Assembly (NCBI RefSeq): GCF_905372115.1
Contig: NZ_CAJPNR010000022.1
Span: 1-32,768 of the forward strand
Direction: 5' to 3'
DNA length: 32,768 nucleotides
Source: an uncultured Streptococcus sp.
Lineage (GTDB): Bacteria; Bacillota; Bacilli; Lactobacillales; Streptococcaceae
The translations under genes were made by a program, and so were the position numbers. The notes under the pieces are model-generated. The model made no database searches and was not told the DNA's origin. It saw only the letters and a program-made list of their open reading frames with translations. Shown here piece after piece: positions 1-7,791 of this stretch; positions within the stretch are counted from its first letter, which is position 1; every line of letters starts with the position of its first letter.

Positions 1-701
1 GCTGTAATATTTTATCTTCTGGCCTGGCTATGGATAAAATTACGACCAAGCGAGTGCTGGAATCGGCAGGCATTGCCCAAGTGCCTTATGTGGCGCTGGT
101 CGATGGCGAGGATCTAGAGCAAAAAATCCAAGAAATTGAGGAGAAATTGACCTATCCAGTCTTCACCAAACCTTCTAATATGGGTTCCAGTGTCGGCATT
201 TCTAAATCGGAGAACCAAGCAGAACTGCGTGCCTCTCTGGACCTAGCTTTCAAATACGACAGCCGGGTGTTGGTTGAGCAAGGCGTGACAGCTCGCGAGA
301 TTGAGGTTGGGCTTCTGGGCAATGTGGATGTCAAGAGTACTCTGCCAGGAGAAGTGGTCAAGGACGTGGCTTTCTATGACTACGAAGCCAAATACATTGA
401 TAATAAAATTACCATGGATATTCCGGCCAAGATTCCAGAAGAAGTGGTGAGCCTGATGCGTCAAAATGCAGAGGCCGCTTTCCGAGCTCTGGGCGGTCTG
501 GGACTGTCCCGCTGTGATTTCTTCTATGCTGAAGATGGTCAGGTTTTCCTCAATGAGCTCAATACCATGCCAGGATTTACCCAGTGGTCTATGTATCCGC
601 TGCTCTGGGAAAATATGGGGCTAGCCTATCCTGATTTGATTGAGAAGTTAGTTGGTCTAGCTGAAGAGGTATTTGCTAAGAGAGAGGCGCATCTTCTCTA
701 A
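1..701 (+). CDS. ddl: D-alanine--D-alanine ligase, 5' end missing
   Basis: Joins two D-alanines with ATP to make the D-Ala-D-Ala end of the peptidoglycan stem peptide, in the cytoplasm. The reading frame is open to the window edge (codons from base 3, reading CNILSSGLA before the ATG at 30), so that ATG is internal and about the first third of the roughly 345-residue enzyme lies outside. Visible ATP-grasp features are the nucleotide-binding segment KPSNMGSSVGIS, the YDYEAKY loop that closes over the substrate, and the metal-binding NELNTMPGFT near the C-terminus. It lies directly upstream of murF, which uses its product, an order usual in streptococci. A separate promoter for murF follows the stop codon. 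Identity is secure; only completeness is lacking. Confidence 0.95.
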   Translation, partial: CNILSSGLAMDKITTKRVLESAGIAQVPYVALVDGEDLEQKIQEIEEKLTYPVFTKPSNMGSSVGISKSENQAELRASLDLAFKYDSRVLVEQGVTAREIEVGLLGNVDVKSTLPGEVVKDVAFYDYEAKYIDNKITMDIPAKIPEEVVSLMRQNAEAAFRALGGLGLSRCDFFYAEDGQVFLNELNTMPGFTQWSMYPLLWENMGLAYPDLIEKLVGLAEEVFAKREAHLL

Positions 702-705
702 AATA

Positions 706-714
706 TGATATAAT
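706..714 (+). promoter_or_regulatory. Extended -10 promoter for murF
   Basis: TGATATAAT is an extended -10 element (TG-N-TATAAT) 62 bases before the murF start. No good -35 hexamer lies at 16-18 bases, as is tolerated for extended -10 promoters. The transcript would begin near 721 and carry a leader in which TTTTCGGT (729-736) can pair with ACCGAAAA (756-763), just ahead of the GAGGAAG ribosome site. Confidence 0.6.
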
Positions 715-776
715 AGAGGGGCTGAAAATTTTCGGTCCTTTCTTTTTGCGAGCAAACCGAAAAACGAGGAAGAAGT

Positions 777-2147
777 ATGAAATTAGATTTATATGAAATT
801 GCAGAAGTCCTGTCTGCGAAAAATAATGTGACTCAGTTTGAAAATGTCGCGCTTAGTAATGCTGAGTTTGACAGCCGCTTGATTGAGTCGGGTGACCTTT
901 TTGTGCCACTCAAGGGGGCGCGTGATGGCCATGACTTTATCCCAACAGCCTTTGCTCAGGGAGCTGCTGCCACCCTATCTGAGCGTCCAGTGGCTGAGGG
1001 GGCTTATATCTTGGTCGATGATGTCCTTACGGCCTTCCAGCGCTTGGCCCAGTACTATCTGGAAAAGAAGCAAGTGGATGTGCTGGCAGTGACAGGTTCC
1101 AATGGCAAAACGACGACCAAGGATATGTTGGCCCAGCTACTAGCAACCACTTACAAGACCTATAAGACCCAAGGTAATTACAATAACGAAATCGGTCTGC
1201 CTTATACGGTTCTTCATATGCCTGAGAATACAGAGAAACTTGTCTTAGAAATGGGGCAGGACCACTTGGGCGATATCCATCTCCTGTCGGAACTTGCCAA
1301 ACCTAAGACAGGCATTGTAACTCTGGTCGGAGAAGCCCATCTGGAATTTTTCGGCAGCCGAGCTGAGATTGCCCAAGGCAAGATGCAGATTGCGGACGGC
1401 TTGAGAAAAGACGGTCTCTTGATCGTTCCGGCGGATAAGATTGTCAATGAATTTCTGCCAGCAGACTGCAAACTGGTTCGCTTTGGTCCTGATGCGGATA
1501 TCTTCCTGACGCGTCTGGAAGAGCGCAAGGACAGCTTGAGCTTTGACTGCAACTTTTTAGAGAAAAGGATTGACCTGCCTGTAACTGGCAAGTACAACGC
1601 AACTAATGCCGTGATTGCGGCCTATGCGGCTCTGCAGGAGGGGGTATCTGAGGCGGCTATTGCTCAAGCCTTTTCTGAGCTGGAGCTGACCCGCAATCGA
1701 ACGGAGTGGAAGAAAGCTGGCAATGGCGCAGATATTTTATCGGATGTCTACAATGCCAACCCAACAGCCATGCGCTTGATTCTTGAGACTTTCTCGACCA
1801 TTCCGGCCAATCCGGGCGGACGAAAATTAGCGGTGCTGGCGGATATGAAAGAGCTGGGAGCGGACTCTAAGTCCATGCATGGCTCGATGATTACCAGCCT
1901 CAATCCAGAAATTGTGACCGACCTTTTCCTCTATGGACAGGATATGGAAGCACTCTATGACTATGCCAAGGAAATCTACCCTCCAGGCAAGGTGCATTAC
2001 TTTATCAAAAATGACGAGAAAGACCAGTTTGAACAGCTGACACAAGCTGTCAGAGAGAGTCTGACCCCTGCCGACCAAATCCTTCTCAAAGGCAGCAATT
2101 CTATGAATCTGGCTAAGCTGGTAGAGGACTTGGAAGATGGAAACTAA
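777..2147 (+). CDS. murF: UDP-N-acetylmuramoyl-tripeptide--D-alanyl-D-alanine ligase MurF
   Basis: Adds the D-Ala-D-Ala dipeptide made by Ddl to UDP-MurNAc-tripeptide, the last cytoplasmic step of the peptidoglycan precursor. The 456-residue length is normal for MurF. The N-terminal domain carries the FDSRLIESGDLFVPLKG segment, the central Mur-ligase domain has the ATP loop GSNGKTTTK (residues 108-115), and the C-terminal domain contains the DVYNANPTAM segment typical of MurF. GAGGAAG stands five bases before the ATG. Its last codons overlap the start of the Nudix gene by 11 bases, so the two are translated from one message. The adjacency ddl-murF supports the call independently of sequence. 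Confidence 0.96.
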   Translation: MKLDLYEIAEVLSAKNNVTQFENVALSNAEFDSRLIESGDLFVPLKGARDGHDFIPTAFAQGAAATLSERPVAEGAYILVDDVLTAFQRLAQYYLEKKQVDVLAVTGSNGKTTTKDMLAQLLATTYKTYKTQGNYNNEIGLPYTVLHMPENTEKLVLEMGQDHLGDIHLLSELAKPKTGIVTLVGEAHLEFFGSRAEIAQGKMQIADGLRKDGLLIVPADKIVNEFLPADCKLVRFGPDADIFLTRLEERKDSLSFDCNFLEKRIDLPVTGKYNATNAVIAAYAALQEGVSEAAIAQAFSELELTRNRTEWKKAGNGADILSDVYNANPTAMRLILETFSTIPANPGGRKLAVLADMKELGADSKSMHGSMITSLNPEIVTDLFLYGQDMEALYDYAKEIYPPGKVHYFIKNDEKDQFEQLTQAVRESLTPADQILLKGSNSMNLAKLVEDLEDGN

Positions 2148-2748
2148 AGAAACTGCAAAAATCATTCAACGTCTCCTTTCTATTACAGAGACAGGACTGG
2201 CATTTACTCGTGATGAATTTGATCGAGAGCGTTACTTAGAACTCCGTCAGCTTTTGGGACACCTCCTGGCTGATTGGTCAGATTTGGATGGGAAAGAATT
2301 GGCAGAGCTGTTGCGCCCAACGGATTTTTATTCCACTCCTTTGATTGATGTCCGAGCTGTACTGGTTCGAGACGGAAAAGTCTGTTTAGTCAAGGGTAAA
2401 AATGAGAAAACTTGGGCTTTACCTGGCGGCTTTTGTGAAGTCGGCCTATCTCCTAAGGAAAATATCGTCAAGGAAGTCCAAGAAGAAACGGGATTTAATG
2501 TTTCAGTTTCTCGTCTGCTTGCAATTTTTGATACTAATAAATTTCAATTTCAGAGTAAGCAATATGCTAAACTGGTCTTCGAGTGTCAGATAGAGGATGG
2601 AGATTTTCAGCCTAATGCAGAAATAGAAGAGTTAGCCTTCTTTGATATCCAATCTTTACCAGAATTATCTTCTAAGAGGACGACAAAAGAACAGTTGGAA
2701 ATCCTTTGGGAGATTTATCAAGGAGACAGAGAACAGTATTTGGATTAG
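2137..2748 (+). CDS. Nudix hydrolase, CDP-chase/YjhB-like
   Basis: A 203-residue pyrophosphatase of the Nudix superfamily. Residues 1-65 are a helical extension of the kind found in Bacillus YjhB/CDP-choline pyrophosphatase relatives. The Nudix box runs from residue 98 to 120 and ends KEVQEETGF, keeping the metal-binding EVQEE. It departs from the GX5EX7REUXEEXGU pattern at two positions: the first Glu is Leu104 and the Arg is Lys, as in the YjhB-like subgroup. The likely substrate is therefore a nucleoside diphosphate linked to another group (CDP-choline or ADP-ribose type), but this cannot be settled from sequence. The start lies inside the end of murF with an 11-base overlap, indicating translational coupling. 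The same ddl-murF-Nudix order is known from pneumococcus. Confidence 0.85.
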   Translation: METKETAKIIQRLLSITETGLAFTRDEFDRERYLELRQLLGHLLADWSDLDGKELAELLRPTDFYSTPLIDVRAVLVRDGKVCLVKGKNEKTWALPGGFCEVGLSPKENIVKEVQEETGFNVSVSRLLAIFDTNKFQFQSKQYAKLVFECQIEDGDFQPNAEIEELAFFDIQSLPELSSKRTTKEQLEILWEIYQGDREQYLD

Positions 2749-2855
2749 TTAAGTAAGTTTCTGGGATACTTTTTGTCTGAAAAAGCTAGAAATTATTGCA
2801 AAAACAGGCAAACTCAGCCTTGTTCAAACCTTATATTAGAATGGGAGCCTAGGAG

Positions 2856-3542
2856 ATGGGAATAAGAGATATGTTTACAACCTATAAAACCGAACCGCCT
2901 CAGCTAGGACTTTGGTATTTTGTTCTTTTGGGGCTGGTCTTTGCGATTATCTGGCTTTCCTATCGCTACTACAATCGGAAGCCTTACCAGCAGCTATTTG
3001 TCGGGATGCAAGCTTGCCAGCTGATAGGCCTCTATTCTTGGTATATGCTGACTGCTGCCCCGCTGTCTGAGAGTCTGCCTTTTTATCATTGCAGAATGGC
3101 TATGTTTGCCTTGATGTTTCTGCCTAATCGCTCAGTGTATAAATTTTATTTTGCACTTTTGGGGACTTTTGGATCAATTGTAGCTTTCATTTATCCGATT
3201 TTTGATCCTTACCCTTTTCCCCATATCACTATTTTGTCCTTTATTATCGGTCATCTAGCGCTCTTGGGAAACTGTTTGATTTATCTTTTCAGATATTATC
3301 ATACTTTCTCTATGAGCTGGCAGCGAGTGGTGTGGACGACCTTTCTGATGAATGCTTTTTTGCTTGTTATCAATATGTTGACAAAGGGATCTTATGGATT
3401 TCTCACAGATCCGCCGCTTGTCGGCAATCACGGACTCCTGCTCAATTATCTGCTTGTCTCAATCGTCTTAAGTGCAGCAGTTTGCTTGGCTTCTGACATT
3501 TTTAAGCGCGTGGAGCAGACCAAGACAGTCACCCTAACTTAA
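2856..3542 (+). CDS. YwaF/TIGR02206-type integral membrane protein (copy 1)
   Basis: A 228-residue protein with about six membrane segments. It matches the YwaF/TIGR02206 family, distant relatives of vertebrate TMEM164. Conserved landmarks are LYSWY (60-64), SLPFYHCR (73-80), YPIFDPY-FPHIT (113-124) and IGHLALL (131-137). Cys79 and His133 are shared with the next gene. The function of the bacterial family is unknown. In TMEM164 a Cys and a His at similar spacing are reported to matter for acyltransferase activity, so lipid acyl transfer is a hypothesis only. The ATG at 2856 has GGGAG eight bases before it. A second in-frame ATG at 2871 is a weaker alternative. It is followed after 18 bases by its paralogue, so the two form a bicistron. 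Confidence 0.8.
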   Translation: MGIRDMFTTYKTEPPQLGLWYFVLLGLVFAIIWLSYRYYNRKPYQQLFVGMQACQLIGLYSWYMLTAAPLSESLPFYHCRMAMFALMFLPNRSVYKFYFALLGTFGSIVAFIYPIFDPYPFPHITILSFIIGHLALLGNCLIYLFRYYHTFSMSWQRVVWTTFLMNAFLLVINMLTKGSYGFLTDPPLVGNHGLLLNYLLVSIVLSAAVCLASDIFKRVEQTKTVTLT

Positions 3543-3560
3543 TTATCTAACGGAGGATTT

Positions 3561-4247
3561 ATGAAAGATTTTTTAACTACGACAAAAACGGTGGCACCGC
3601 CTATCTCGATTTTATGGTATGCCGTGATGATTGCTCTGGTCTTGCTGTCTATTTGGAGCTCGCTCAAATACCATGATAATCCGCGTTTTGTCAAGGCTTT
3701 TAAGTGGATTCAGATTGCCCAGCTGCTGATGCTTTATAGCTGGTATTTTGGTTTTCGGATTCCCTTTACCAATAGCCTGCCCTTTTATCATTGCCGCCTG
3801 GCGATGTTTGCTGTAGTTTTTCTGCCAGACAAATGGCGCAGCAAGCAGTATTTTGCTCTTTTAGGAGCCAGCGGAGCGGTCTTTGCCTTGGGCTACCCAG
3901 TCTTTGACCCCTATGATTTCCCGCACATTACCAGCATTTCTTTCTTAATTGGCCACTATGCCCTCTTGGTTAATTCCTTGATTTATCTGATGAATCACTA
4001 TGACAAGAGCCTGCTCAAGAAATACATGATTGTAGCTTACACATTTGGACTCAATCTTTTCCTAGTCGGCGTTAATCAAGTGACCGGAGGTAATTACGGT
4101 CTGCTAAAAAGTCCGCCTTTTATCCCTAACGCCCCCCTATGGATAAAGTACCTTCTTGTGTCGGTCATCCTTTCTCTGGCTCTGGTTCTCTTTGATATCT
4201 TGTTTAAGAAACGCTGGAAAAAGAAGTTAAGTCTGGTCCGAAATTGA
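3561..4247 (+). CDS. YwaF/TIGR02206-type integral membrane protein (copy 2)
   Basis: A paralogue of the preceding gene, also 228 residues. It has the same blocks (LYSWY, SLPFYHCRLAMFA, YFALLGASG, YPVFDPYDFPHIT, IGHYALLVN, KYLLVSVILSLAL) and the same Cys and His in the FYHCR and IGH motifs. GGAGG stands five bases before the ATG. The tail ends in a strongly basic KKRWKKKLSLVRN, predicted to be cytoplasmic. The tandem copies have diverged in most residues outside these blocks, so the duplication is not recent; a heteromeric complex or split specificity is possible. A terminator follows 20 bases after the stop. Confidence 0.8.
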   Translation: MKDFLTTTKTVAPPISILWYAVMIALVLLSIWSSLKYHDNPRFVKAFKWIQIAQLLMLYSWYFGFRIPFTNSLPFYHCRLAMFAVVFLPDKWRSKQYFALLGASGAVFALGYPVFDPYDFPHITSISFLIGHYALLVNSLIYLMNHYDKSLLKKYMIVAYTFGLNLFLVGVNQVTGGNYGLLKSPPFIPNAPLWIKYLLVSVILSLALVLFDILFKKRWKKKLSLVRN

Positions 4248-4266
4248 TTCACTTCAAATTTACAGC

Positions 4267-4297
4267 TCCTGTCAAGTTAATGTGGCAGGATTTTTTT
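4267..4297 (+). terminator. Rho-independent terminator after the YwaF pair
   Basis: TCCTGTC (4267-4273) pairs with GGCAGGA (4284-4290) around a 10-base loop, followed by seven T. It ends the two-gene membrane-protein operon. Confidence 0.75.
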
Positions 4298-4324
4298 AAT
4301 TAGAAAGCCTTATCATGACTTGCT

Positions 4325-4621
4325 TTGCTTCTAGTAACAAATGGACTGTTTGTCTATCAACTCTTTAAGCTGGTTCAACTAGACGCTTCTGTTCGCGGAA
4401 TGAAATACCCCGGATTTTGGGCTTTCTTAAGGCTTGCGGATAGTTTGAACCTCTATCTCTTGAAACGGGATAAGGCCATTTTTTCCATGACAGCTGAAGA
4501 GAAAGAAGAACTGGAAACCAGAAAAAAACGCCTGCTCTATTTACTGGTTTTAATCTTACTCTCTGGGATTTTCCCTTTAACAGTGTCATTGTCAGATTTA
4601 AAGGAAATTTCATTGACATAG
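4325..4621 (+). CDS. Small two-helix membrane protein, uncertain 5' end
   Basis: A 98-residue reading frame beginning at TTG, with an N-terminal hydrophobic stretch (LLVTNGLFVYQLFKLV) and a second one near the C-terminus (RLLYLLVLILLSGIF). Between them is a charged, probably cytoplasmic segment containing MTAEEKEELETRKKR. No family is recognised. The composition, the hydrophobic pattern and the terminator ten bases after the stop argue for a real or recently real gene. The 5' end is odd: there is no Shine-Dalgarno sequence and an in-frame TGA lies at 4316. An ATG at 4315 in another frame would join this frame if one base near 4327 were absent. It may be a frameshifted or truncated gene, or one with a weak TTG start. 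Confidence 0.5.
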   Translation: MLLVTNGLFVYQLFKLVQLDASVRGMKYPGFWAFLRLADSLNLYLLKRDKAIFSMTAEEKEELETRKKRLLYLLVLILLSGIFPLTVSLSDLKEISLT

Positions 4622-4630
4622 GAGAATAGA

Positions 4631-4653
4631 ATCGCTCGGATGGGCGATTTTTT
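4631..4653 (+). terminator. Terminator before prfC
   Basis: ATCGCTC (4631-4637) pairs with GGGCGAT (4642-4648) with one G-T pair and a four-base loop, followed by a T run. It separates the small membrane ORF from the prfC promoter. Confidence 0.8.
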
Positions 4654-4668
4654 ATCTTTCTAAGATAA

Positions 4669-4697
4669 TTGAAAAAAAGCGCTAAATCCGCTATAAT
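4669..4697 (+). promoter_or_regulatory. Sigma-A promoter of prfC
   Basis: TTGAAA (4669-4674) and TATAAT (4692-4697) with an exact 17-base spacer. The predicted start near 4704 leaves a leader of about 85 bases before prfC. Confidence 0.85.
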
Positions 4698-4789
4698 AGG
4701 TAGGTTGAAAGGATTGGAATACTCCGATGTAAAATAAAAAAACAAATACTAAGATTCACCATTATCCTAAATGAAAGAAAGAGAAGAAG

Positions 4790-6334
4790 ATGACTTTACA
4801 CGAAGAAATTAAGAAACGCCGAACCTTTGCCATTATCTCCCACCCAGACGCGGGGAAGACGACTATTACGGAGCAGTTGCTCTACTTCGGGGGCGAGATT
4901 CGTGAGGCTGGGACAGTCAAGGGGAAAAAAACTGGTAACTTTGCCAAGTCGGACTGGATGGATATTGAGAAGCAGCGGGGGATTTCAGTGACTTCCTCTG
5001 TCATGCAGTTTGACTACGATGGTAAGCGGGTCAATATTCTGGATACACCAGGGCACGAGGACTTCTCAGAAGATACTTATCGAACCTTGATGGCAGTGGA
5101 TGCTGCGGTCATGGTTATTGACTCGGCTAAGGGTATTGAAGCTCAGACCAAGAAGCTCTTTGAGGTTGTCAAGCATCGGAATATTCCAGTCTTCACTTTT
5201 ATGAACAAGCTGGACCGTGACGGTCGCGAGCCCTTGGACTTGCTGGAAGAACTAGAAGAGATTTTGGGCATTGCTAGCTATCCGATGAATTGGCCGATTG
5301 GCATGGGTAAGAGCTTTGAAGGTCTTTATGACCTTTACAATGAGCGGCTGGAGCTTTATAAGGGCGAGGAGCGCTTTGCGACTCTGGCAGAAGGTGACCA
5401 ACTGTTTGCTTCTAACCCTTTCTATGAGCAAGTTAAGGAAGACATTGAGCTCTTGAGCGAAGCTGGAAATGAATTCTCGGAAGAAGCGATTTTGGCCGGT
5501 AAGCTGACACCAGTCTTCTTTGGTTCAGCCCTGACCAACTTTGGGGTACAGACCTTCCTTGAGACTTTCCTTAAGTTTGCTCCGGAACCACATGGTCACA
5601 AGAAGACAGATGGCGAGGTAGTCGAGCCACTCAGTCCAGACTTTTCAGGCTTTGTCTTTAAAATTCAGGCCAATATGGACCCGCGCCACCGCGACCGTAT
5701 CGCATTTGTTCGTATCGTTTCTGGCGAGTTCGAGCGCGGTATGAGTGTTAATCTGCCTCGCACTGGCAAGTCTGCCAAGCTATCCAATGTTACCCAGTTT
5801 ATGGCTGAGAGTCGGGAAAATGTGACCAATGCTGTAGCTGGTGATATTATCGGGGTTTATGATACAGGGACTTATCAGGTCGGTGATACCTTGACTGTAG
5901 GCAAGAATAAGTTTGAATTTGAACCTCTGCCAACTTTTACTCCAGAGATCTTTATGAAGGTTTCGGCTAAGAATGTCATGAAGCAAAAATCCTTCCATAA
6001 GGGGATTGAGCAGCTGGTACAAGAGGGAGCCATCCAGCTTTATACCAACTACCAGACAGGCGAGTACATGCTGGGTGCTGTTGGTCAGCTCCAGTTTGAG
6101 GTCTTCAAGCACCGCATGGAAAATGAATACAATGCTGAAGTGGTCATGAATCCTATGGGCAAAAAGACTGTCCGTTGGATTTCACCAGATGATCTGGACG
6201 AGCGCATGTCTTCTAGCCGTAACATTCTGGCTAAAGACCGCTTTGATCAGCCAGTCTTCCTCTTTGAAAACGACTTTGCCTTGCGCTGGTTCGCGGACAA
6301 GTATCCAGATGTCAAACTGGAAGAGAGGATGTAA
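4790..6334 (+). CDS. prfC: Peptide chain release factor 3 (RF3)
   Basis: A translational GTPase that removes RF1/RF2 from the ribosome after peptide release. The 514-residue length is typical. The G domain shows the P-loop HPDAGKTT (18-25), the switch II motif DTPGHEDF (85-92) and the NKLD guanine-specificity motif (139-142). The KGKKTGNFAKSDWMDIEKQRGISV segment (cut here as KGKKTGNF through QRGISV) distinguishes RF3 from EF-G and TetM-like factors. Domain II and the C-terminal domain follow. The gene has its own promoter and appears monocistronic. A hairpin starts ten bases after the stop (AACAA, GGAAC, TAAA loop, GTTCC, TTGTT; 6344-6372), without a U-run. Confidence 0.95.
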   Translation: MTLHEEIKKRRTFAIISHPDAGKTTITEQLLYFGGEIREAGTVKGKKTGNFAKSDWMDIEKQRGISVTSSVMQFDYDGKRVNILDTPGHEDFSEDTYRTLMAVDAAVMVIDSAKGIEAQTKKLFEVVKHRNIPVFTFMNKLDRDGREPLDLLEELEEILGIASYPMNWPIGMGKSFEGLYDLYNERLELYKGEERFATLAEGDQLFASNPFYEQVKEDIELLSEAGNEFSEEAILAGKLTPVFFGSALTNFGVQTFLETFLKFAPEPHGHKKTDGEVVEPLSPDFSGFVFKIQANMDPRHRDRIAFVRIVSGEFERGMSVNLPRTGKSAKLSNVTQFMAESRENVTNAVAGDIIGVYDTGTYQVGDTLTVGKNKFEFEPLPTFTPEIFMKVSAKNVMKQKSFHKGIEQLVQEGAIQLYTNYQTGEYMLGAVGQLQFEVFKHRMENEYNAEVVMNPMGKKTVRWISPDDLDERMSSSRNILAKDRFDQPVFLFENDFALRWFADKYPDVKLEERM

Positions 6335-6671
6335 CTCAGTACCAACAAATGGAACTAAAGTTCCTACTTGTTAGACGCTAGGCGCTATTGTATAGACCAG
6401 CTAACTGCCTTACTAACTCATCGGCGAAAAAATAATCGTTTTCGCCTCTTCGTGTCGTAGTGAATGGGATTATTGTGATTGTATAACAAACTAAAGTTAC
6501 TAAGGCCGAGTTCTGTTGGCCCCTTGCTAGCCACTTGACTAATCTCGTCAGGCGAGGCAGTTGATTTGATTGGTTTTGTGCTTCGACATTGCATATTTAC
6601 TTGCAGGAAGAGTTTATGAAGTTGGGTGCTAGTTTATTAGAGAATCATTCTACCTCATAGAAAGGAGTTCC
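6335..6671 (+). other. Structured 337-base gap between prfC and the CorA gene
   Basis: No long ORF. Visible hairpins are GGAAC/GTTCC right after prfC (6344-6372), GGCGAAAA/TTTTCGCC around an eight-base loop (6423-6446), and CTCG/CGAG (6544-6556). The second could end prfC transcription, though only a poor T tract follows. Near the 3' end lies a 14-codon ORF described separately. I find no match to the M-box magnesium riboswitch or another known leader class, and no convincing promoter; TTGGTT (6570-6575) with ATATTT (6593-6598) is a weak candidate. Confidence 0.5.
6616..6660 (+). CDS. Possible 14-residue leader peptide before the CorA gene
   Basis: ATG at 6616 preceded by AGGAAG (6605-6610), reading MKLGASLLENHSTS and stopping at 6660, eleven bases before the CorA start. 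The ribosome site is as good as those of real genes here. A translated leader ahead of a magnesium transporter recalls mgtL-type control, but this peptide is unrelated in sequence and could be chance. Confidence 0.3.
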   Translation: MKLGASLLENHSTS

Positions 6672-7580
6672 ATGTTTCTGGAAAGAAAATTAAAAGATCA
6701 ATCTGTCTGGATCAACATTGACTCAGATAGTTTCAAAAAGAACGCCCGGATTTATCAGGATTATGAAATTGATAAAGAGACCATCGAGTATGCGCTCGAT
6801 AAGAACGAGCGGGCTCACATGGACTACAATCGTGAGAATGGAACAGTTGTCTTTATCTACAATGTCCTTAATCTAGCGACAGATAAGGAATATTATGAGA
6901 CGATTCCTATGACCTTTGTGGTGCAACAGAAACGGCTCATTACGATCAGCAACCAAGACAATGCCTATGTTGTCAATATGATGAAGGCTTATACTGAGCG
7001 CCATGAGCCAGTATCAGTCTATAAGTTTCTCTTTGCTAGTCTAGAGCTGATCTCCAATTCTTACTATCCGGTTGTTGAGCGGATGGACAAGCGCAAGGAT
7101 GAGATTAATGCTCTTCTGCGTCAGACCACTACTAAAAAGCATCTTTTTGCCCTGTCTGACTTGGAAACTTCTATGGTCTATCTAGTTGCTGCAGCGAAGC
7201 AGAATCGCATGCTCCTAGAGCATATCAAAAGTCATGGCATTTACCGACGTTTTGATGAATTAGAAACTGAGCAGTTTGAGGATGCTATGATTGAGGCTCG
7301 TCAGCTCGTCTCCATGACAGATCTGATTGCTCAAGTTCTCAGCCAGCTCTCTGGCTCCTACAATAATATCCTGAACAACAATCTGAATGACAATTTGACT
7401 GTCCTGACCATTATTTCGGTCCTTCTGGCAGTGCTTGCAGTTATCACTGGTTTCTTTGGTATGAATGTTCCTCTGCCTTTGTCTAATGATAAAAATGCTT
7501 GGATTTATATTGTTGTCATTAGTTTGATCATCTGGGGACTTCTGACTAAGCTTCTTAAATGGCTGGCCAATAAGAAGTAA
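6672..7580 (+). CDS. CorA-family magnesium/divalent metal transporter
   Basis: A 302-residue membrane channel-transporter for Mg2+ (possibly Co2+ or Ni2+). The large N-terminal cytoplasmic part (1-240) forms the usual alpha/beta domain and long stalk helix. Two C-terminal membrane helices (about 243-262 and 277-297) flank the signature GMN (263-265), within GFFGMNVPLP, which forms the pore-mouth selectivity loop. A basic KWLANKK tail ends the protein, as expected for a cytoplasmic C-terminus. AAAGGAG precedes the ATG. A strong terminator follows, so the gene ends its own transcript. The subfamily resembles the short Gram-positive CorA-like proteins; metal preference cannot be read from sequence. 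Confidence 0.9.
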   Translation: MFLERKLKDQSVWINIDSDSFKKNARIYQDYEIDKETIEYALDKNERAHMDYNRENGTVVFIYNVLNLATDKEYYETIPMTFVVQQKRLITISNQDNAYVVNMMKAYTERHEPVSVYKFLFASLELISNSYYPVVERMDKRKDEINALLRQTTTKKHLFALSDLETSMVYLVAAAKQNRMLLEHIKSHGIYRRFDELETEQFEDAMIEARQLVSMTDLIAQVLSQLSGSYNNILNNNLNDNLTVLTIISVLLAVLAVITGFFGMNVPLPLSNDKNAWIYIVVISLIIWGLLTKLLKWLANKK

Positions 7581-7605
7581 ATATTTGAAATTATTTTCCC
7601 TATAA

Positions 7606-7634
7606 CAAGCACCGAGAATGGTGCTTGTTTTTTT
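7606..7634 (+). terminator. Terminator after the CorA gene
   Basis: CAAGCACC (7606-7613) pairs perfectly with GGTGCTTG (7620-7627) around six bases, followed by seven T. Confidence 0.92.
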
Positions 7635-7688
7635 GTGCTTGGGAAAAATAATTATTAGTACAGTTTGCCTGTATTAAAAAAACTGTTA

Positions 7689-7729
7689 TTTTGTGTTATA
7701 AAATATAACATAAAAATTATAATTTTTAT
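7689..7729 (+). promoter_or_regulatory. Two adjoining AT-rich palindromes, probable operators of the TCA operon
   Basis: TGTTATA-AAA-TATAACA (7694-7710) is a perfect inverted repeat that extends outward to 7689-7715 with one mismatched pair. It touches a second, 20-base perfect palindrome, ATAAAAATTA followed by TAATTTTTAT (7710-7729), which reaches the first base of the -35 hexamer. In Bacillus subtilis the LysR-type CcpC binds ATAA/TTAT dyads before the aconitase and citrate synthase genes. The sites here share those half-elements but not the exact 7-base spacing, so the regulator remains unidentified. Confidence 0.55.
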
Positions 7730-7757
7730 TGCATAAAATTTCATAATAAAGTATAAT
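7729..7757 (+). promoter_or_regulatory. Promoter of the aconitase operon
   Basis: TTGCAT (7729-7734) and TATAAT (7752-7757), 17-base spacer, in a very AT-rich stretch. The predicted start near 7764 gives a leader of about 28 bases. Confidence 0.85.
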
Positions 7758-7791
7758 ATAAAACAATTTAAAATAAGTGAGGGGTAGAAAT

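Noticed and set aside
6335..6671. Magnesium (M-box) riboswitch before the CorA gene
   Set aside because: The conserved M-box core sequences are not present; only simple hairpins are seen.
7777..7791. GTG start for aconitase
   Set aside because: This codon is part of the GAGGGG ribosome site region of the ATG at 7792.
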